From: Christensenella sp. UBA767
GTDB lineage: Bacteria; Bacillota; Clostridia; Christensenellales; CAG-917
DNA: 8,488 nt
Direction of reading: 5' to 3'
NCBI GenBank assembly: GCA_002297185.1
Contig: DBJV01000080.1
Coordinates: 1 to 8,488 of the forward strand
Shown here: piece after piece, positions 4,938 to 8,488 of the stretch
How positions within the stretch are numbered: position 1 is the stretch's first letter
How the letters are laid out: the number at the start of each line of letters is the position of its first letter
Notes under the pieces: model-generated
What the model was told of the DNA's origin: nothing
The model's input: only the letters and a program-made list of their open reading frames with translations
The model's database searches: none
Position numbers and translations under genes: made by a program

Positions 4938-6962
4938 ATGCAAGACAAAAAGAAGTTTTATATGACAACGGCAATTGCTTATGCGTCGGGAAAACCGCAC
5001 ATCGGCAATACTTACGAAATCGTGCTTTCGGACGCAATCGCAAGAGCAAAACGTATGGAAGGATACGACGTTTTCTTCCAAACGGGAACTGACGAACACG
5101 GCGAAAAAATCGAACTCAAAGCGCAAGATGCAGGCGTTACGCCCAAGCAATTCGTGGATGAAAAAGCGGAAGGAATCAAGCGAATTTGGGACTTGATGGA
5201 TACCACTTACGACAAGTTTATCCGTACAACGGATAAATATCACGAAGAGCAAGTGCAAAAAATCTTCAAAAAGTTCTATGAACAAGGGGATATTTACAAG
5301 GGTTCTTACAAGGGTTGGTACTGCACTCCGTGCGAGTCGTTCTGGACGGAAAGTCAACTTGTTGACGGCAAATGCCCCGATTGCGGAAGAGAAGTCAAAA
5401 TGGCGGAAGAAGAGGCGTATTTCTTCAAAATGAGCAAGTACGCAGACCGCTTGATGCAATACTACGACGAGCATCCCGATTTCATTACGCCGGTATCTCG
5501 CAAAAACGAGATGGTCAACAACTTCATAAAACCCGGACTTCAAGACCTTTGCGTGTCTCGTACGTCGTTTACGTGGGGTATTCCCGTGGATTTTGACAAC
5601 AAACACGTGGTGTATGTGTGGCTTGACGCACTTACCAACTATATCACGGGCATCGGCTTTGACGAGGACGGAAACAGCAGCGATTTGTACAAAAAAGAGT
5701 GGCCTGCAGACGTGCATATCATAGGCAAAGATATCGTGCGTTTCCACACTATTTACTGGCCGATTTTCCTCATGGCAATGGGCGAGCCGCTCCCCAAACA
5801 AGTCTTTGGGCATCCGTGGCTTTTGATGAACGGCGGCAAGATGTCAAAATCCAAAGGCAACGTCATTTATGCGGACGATTTGGTGAACTATTTTGGCGTG
5901 GATGCGGTGAGATATTTCTTGCTCTCGCAAATGCCGTTCGACAACGACGGAATTATCAGCTGGGATATCGTTATGGACACGATAAACAGCGAACTTGTCA
6001 ACGTCTATGGCAACCTCGTGCAGCGCACGATTGCTATGAGCAATAAATACTTTGGCGGCATCGTGTGCGATAAGGGCGTAAGTGAGCCTGTTGACGACGA
6101 ACTTATTTCGCTTGCGAAAGCGACGCGCGATAAGGTGTTTGGCAATATGGACAAATACCGCACGGCAGACGCACTCGGCGACATATTTACGCTTTTGCGC
6201 CGTGCAAATAAGTATATCGACGAAACGATGCCGTGGGTGCTTGCAAAGGACGAAACCAAACAAGACCGCCTTGCAACCGTGCTTTATAACCTTACGGAAA
6301 CTATCGTGATTTGCGCAAGTTTGCTCTATCCGTTTATGCCTTCCACTTCCGAAAAAGTGGTGGCGCAATGCGGCGCAACGCTCAGAAGTTACGACGACCT
6401 TGACAAATTCGGTTTGCTTGCAAACGGCACGAAAGTTGAAGAAAATCCCACTCACGTATTTGCAAGAATCGACGTGGCAAAGGTGAGCAAGGAACTTATT
6501 GAAAAAGGTCTCGTAAAAGTCGAAGAAGAGCAAGAAGAGCAAAAGGCAGAGAAGAAAGAGGGCAAGAAAGTAGAAAAAGCACCCGAAAAAGAGGATAAAA
6601 AGCAAGAAAACGTGGTGGATATCCAAGAGATAACCATTGACGACTTTGCAAAGATTCAACTGCGCGTAGGCAAGATTTTGACTGCGGGAAAGGTGGAAAA
6701 AGCGGACAAGCTCCTTAAATTCTCCGTGCAAATAGGCGATGAAGTGCGCACGATCGTGAGCGGTATTGCAAAATACTATACTCCCGAAGAAATGGTAGGC
6801 AAAAACGTCGTTGTGGTGTTCAACCTCAAGCATGCGAAACTCCGCGGAATAGAAAGCCAAGGAATGCTCCTTTGCGCATGCGCAAAGAATGAGGACGGAA
6901 GTGAAAACATCGTCCTCGTATCTCCCGAAAAACCCGTCGAAAGCGGTTGCGTGGTAAGATAA
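4938..6962 (+). CDS. metG: Methionyl-tRNA synthetase with fused tRNA-binding domain
   Basis: This enzyme charges tRNA-Met with methionine in the cytoplasm. The 674-residue protein has the class I signature HIGN (His21-Asn24), GTDEHGEKI (50-58), a four-cysteine zinc knuckle (Cys129, 132, 146, 149) and the KMSKS loop (Lys301-Ser305). An anticodon-binding region follows. A highly charged Lys/Glu linker (about 522-557) then joins a C-terminal EMAP/Trbp111-type OB-fold tRNA-binding domain (about 565-674), which commonly makes bacterial MetG a dimer. The ATG at 4938 is chosen because AGAGGTG (4926-4932) lies five bases upstream and MQDKKKFYMTTAI is a normal MetG start; the in-frame TTG at 4878 would add 20 poor-quality residues. 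All catalytic motifs are intact. It is followed by tatD, a common Firmicutes neighbour. Confidence 0.96.
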   Translation: MQDKKKFYMTTAIAYASGKPHIGNTYEIVLSDAIARAKRMEGYDVFFQTGTDEHGEKIELKAQDAGVTPKQFVDEKAEGIKRIWDLMDTTYDKFIRTTDKYHEEQVQKIFKKFYEQGDIYKGSYKGWYCTPCESFWTESQLVDGKCPDCGREVKMAEEEAYFFKMSKYADRLMQYYDEHPDFITPVSRKNEMVNNFIKPGLQDLCVSRTSFTWGIPVDFDNKHVVYVWLDALTNYITGIGFDEDGNSSDLYKKEWPADVHIIGKDIVRFHTIYWPIFLMAMGEPLPKQVFGHPWLLMNGGKMSKSKGNVIYADDLVNYFGVDAVRYFLLSQMPFDNDGIISWDIVMDTINSELVNVYGNLVQRTIAMSNKYFGGIVCDKGVSEPVDDELISLAKATRDKVFGNMDKYRTADALGDIFTLLRRANKYIDETMPWVLAKDETKQDRLATVLYNLTETIVICASLLYPFMPSTSEKVVAQCGATLRSYDDLDKFGLLANGTKVEENPTHVFARIDVAKVSKELIEKGLVKVEEEQEEQKAEKKEGKKVEKAPEKEDKKQENVVDIQEITIDDFAKIQLRVGKILTAGKVEKADKLLKFSVQIGDEVRTIVSGIAKYYTPEEMVGKNVVVVFNLKHAKLRGIESQGMLLCACAKNEDGSENIVLVSPEKPVESGCVVR

Positions 6963-6968
6963 CCGATG

Positions 6969-6991
6969 CCGCCTCGAAAGAGGCGGTTTTT
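6969..6991 (+). terminator. Hairpin between metG and tatD overlapping the tatD ribosome site
   Basis: CCGCCTC (6969-6975) and GAGGCGG (6980-6986) form a perfect 7-base GC-rich stem with a GAAA tetraloop, followed by five T residues. That is a compact intrinsic terminator just after the metG stop. The right arm contains AGGCGG, ten bases before the tatD ATG, the only plausible ribosome site for tatD. It may reduce readthrough, mask the ribosome site, or both. Confidence 0.65.
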
Positions 6992-6996
6992 GAAAT

Positions 6997-7767
6997 ATGA
7001 TTGATACGCATTGCCATCTTAACGATGAAAATTTGTTGCCGATTGCCGACAGAATAGTCGGTGATTTCGAGCGCGACAAAATAGAGAGCGCAATATGCGT
7101 GGGATACGATATGCCGTCCTCTCGACTTGCCGTCGAACTTTCCGACAAGTGGGAAAAACTGTACTCCGCCGTGGGCATTCATCCGCACGACGCAGACACC
7201 GCAAACGGCGAGGCTTACGAGGAACTTAAAACGCTTGCAGGCAATCAAAAGTGCGTTGCGATAGGCGAAATCGGGTTGGATTATCACTACGATTTGAGCG
7301 AAAGAGAAGTGCAGCGCAAGGCGTTTGCGGAGCAAATCGAGCTTGCGGACCAAGTGGGTTTGCCTGTGGTTCTGCACGTTAGAGAGGCATACGACGACGC
7401 AAGAAAAATACTTTTCGATATGAGAAGTTATCTCAATCACGGCTTGCTTTTGCATTGCTATTCAGGCTCGAGCGAGTACGTGAAAGTGTTTGATAAGCTT
7501 GACGCATATTACTCCTTCGGCGGCGCGATAACCTTCAAAAACGCAAGACATAATATAGAGTCTTTAGCCACCGTGCCGCTTGAAAGACTGGTGCTTGAAA
7601 CGGATTGTCCGTATATGACGCCCGTGCCGTACAGGGGTAAAATGAACGAGCCGAAATACGTCGCGCTTGTGCTTGATAAGGCGTCCGAAGTGCTGGGTAT
7701 AAACAAAGACGAACTTGAAAAAATAACGACTGAAAATGCAAAAAGACTGTTTTATCGTATGAAATGA
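6997..7767 (+). CDS. tatD: TatD-family metal-dependent hydrolase
   Basis: This 256-residue protein is a full-length TatD-family DNase/hydrolase with a TIM-barrel metal-dependent fold. The expected metal ligands are visible: His5 and His7 in DTHCH, Glu91 in AIGEIGLDYHY, His127 in VVLHVRE, His153 in LLHCYSG and Asp203 in ETDCPYMTP. The family motif NEP follows at 217-219. Family members cut DNA 3'-5' or act on other phosphoesters, and the physiological substrate is often unclear; despite the name, a role in Tat export is not supported. It starts 34 bases after metG, with a terminator-like hairpin between them and only AGGCGG (6981-6986) as a ribosome site. The next gene, 29 bases on, encodes a radical SAM protein known as a TatD associate. 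Confidence 0.92.
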   Translation: MIDTHCHLNDENLLPIADRIVGDFERDKIESAICVGYDMPSSRLAVELSDKWEKLYSAVGIHPHDADTANGEAYEELKTLAGNQKCVAIGEIGLDYHYDLSEREVQRKAFAEQIELADQVGLPVVLHVREAYDDARKILFDMRSYLNHGLLLHCYSGSSEYVKVFDKLDAYYSFGGAITFKNARHNIESLATVPLERLVLETDCPYMTPVPYRGKMNEPKYVALVLDKASEVLGINKDELEKITTENAKRLFYRMK

Positions 7768-7796
7768 GATAGATAAAACTGCTTTTGGGTAATAAT

Positions 7797-8414
7797 ATGA
7801 CAAATAATTACGTATATGAATTTGGCGACAGCCTATATCTTAACATCACAAACCGTTGTCCCAACAACTGCGAGTTTTGCATACGCAATATCAAAGACGG
7901 CGTGAGCGGGAACGATTTGTGGTTGCTTAAAGAACCTACCTATCAGGAACTTGTCGATGACCTCGGAATGTACGATTTGAAGAAGTACAAAGAGATTGTA
8001 TTCTGCGGTTTCGGCGAGCCTATGTGCAATCTCTCCATGATATCGCAAATTGCGCCGTATCTCAAAAACAAGGGGTGCAAAATAAGGATAAACACGAACG
8101 GCTTGGGCAACCTTATAAACAAGCGCGAGGACGTGGCAAAACTCATTGCGCCGTATATAGACGCCGTGTCAATATCGCTTAACGCATCGGACGCGGATAC
8201 GTATCAAGAGATTTGCAGAAGTAAATTCGGAAAGGACGCGTTTTACGCCATGCTCAAATTTGCAAAAGACTGCGTTGAGGCAGGCATTGATACGACGATG
8301 TCCGTGGTGGATTTTATAGGAGAGGAAGAGATAGAAAGGTGCGGCAAACTCGCCGCCGAGGCAGGCGCGCATTTCAAAGTGAGAGAAACCATACGAGAGG
8401 ATACGGAGTATTGA
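7797..8414 (+). CDS. TatD-associated radical SAM protein
   Basis: This 205-residue protein belongs to the short radical SAM family repeatedly found next to, or fused with, TatD. Cys21, Cys25 and Cys28 form the CxxxCxxC motif that binds the 4Fe-4S cluster. GFGEP (71-75) is the usual SAM-contacting motif, and INTNG (98-102) and VSISLNA (124-130) are typical barrel strands. It ends shortly after the core barrel, with no second cluster domain or SPASM region, which fits the short family and does not look truncated. The ATG at 7797 gives the natural start MTNNYVYEF; a TTG at 7785 would add four residues. Neither start has a strong ribosome site (only GGGT nearby), so it may depend on coupling with tatD 29 bases upstream. 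The substrate is unknown to me. The family assignment is good and a joint pathway with TatD is inferred. Confidence 0.87.
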   Translation: MTNNYVYEFGDSLYLNITNRCPNNCEFCIRNIKDGVSGNDLWLLKEPTYQELVDDLGMYDLKKYKEIVFCGFGEPMCNLSMISQIAPYLKNKGCKIRINTNGLGNLINKREDVAKLIAPYIDAVSISLNASDADTYQEICRSKFGKDAFYAMLKFAKDCVEAGIDTTMSVVDFIGEEEIERCGKLAAEAGAHFKVRETIREDTEY

Positions 8415-8417
8415 GAT

Positions 8418-8480
8418 AAAAGAAAAAACAGAAGAAAACATTTGATTGGATTTGTTTTACTTCCGTTTTGTCTTTTGTAC
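8418..8480 (+). terminator. Possible terminator after the radical SAM gene
   Basis: An AT-rich imperfect stem begins four bases after the stop codon. AAAAC (8425-8429) pairs with GTTTT (8465-8469), GAAG (8431-8434) with CTTC (8460-8463), and AAAACA (8435-8440) with TGTTTT (8453-8458), with one mismatch and one bulge. AAAAG (8418-8422) and CTTTT (8472-8476) can extend it. The right arm is T-rich. It is low in GC, so it is weaker than a classic terminator. Confidence 0.45.
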
Positions 8481-8488
8481 TTCGACTT

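Noticed and set aside
4872..7178. Two long antisense open frames (313 and 444 codons) opposite metG and tatD
   Set aside because: metG has every catalytic motif in its frame. The antisense products have no recognisable domain and are explained by codon bias in the coding strand.

Overview
This 8.5 kb window looks like chromosomal DNA of a low-to-moderate GC Gram-positive bacterium, most likely an uncultured gut-type clostridium (Bacillota). The evidence is a spmA-spmB spore-maturation pair, strong GGAGG-type ribosome binding sites, a clostridial-style MetG with a fused C-terminal tRNA-binding domain, and a TatD gene followed by its typical radical-SAM companion. The taxon is inferred from gene content and style; no rRNA gene is present to confirm it.

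Layout. (1) At 1-310 there is a repeat fragment and an AT-rich promoter region. (2) At 311-2765 lies a plus-strand three-gene module. It holds an SPFH-domain protein with three C-terminal zinc ribbons (YdjI-like), a protein with two N-terminal zinc ribbons and a C-terminal membrane anchor (YdjG-like), and a 66-residue DUF1858 redox-disulfide protein. (3) At 2762-3425 is a convergent intergenic region packed with repeats: a nested palindromic element, copies of its end sequence, a chain of short hairpins separated by ATATCACT, a TGACAT repeat cluster, and a bidirectional terminator. (4) At 3426-4597 is the minus-strand spmA-spmB operon. (5) At 4598-4937 is a divergent promoter region with a possibly structured metG leader. 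(6) At 4938-8414 is a plus-strand series metG, tatD and a TatD-linked radical SAM gene, with a terminator-like hairpin between metG and tatD and another after the last gene.

How the genes relate. In Bacillus subtilis, YdjG and YdjI belong to the sigma-W controlled pspA-ydjGHI envelope-stress operon, so the first module is probably a reduced version of that membrane-protection system. No pspA or ydjH homologue is visible here. SpmA and SpmB act together in spore core dehydration. MetG and TatD neighbour each other in many Firmicutes, and the radical SAM protein is a known but functionally unassigned TatD partner.

The most unusual material is non-coding. The hairpin chain at 3175-3279 changes its arm sequences while keeping them complementary and keeping an invariant 8-base spacer. 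The palindromic element begins exactly at the DUF1858 stop codon. Sequences related to its end flank the three-gene module as direct repeats. None of the protein families is new as far as I can tell.
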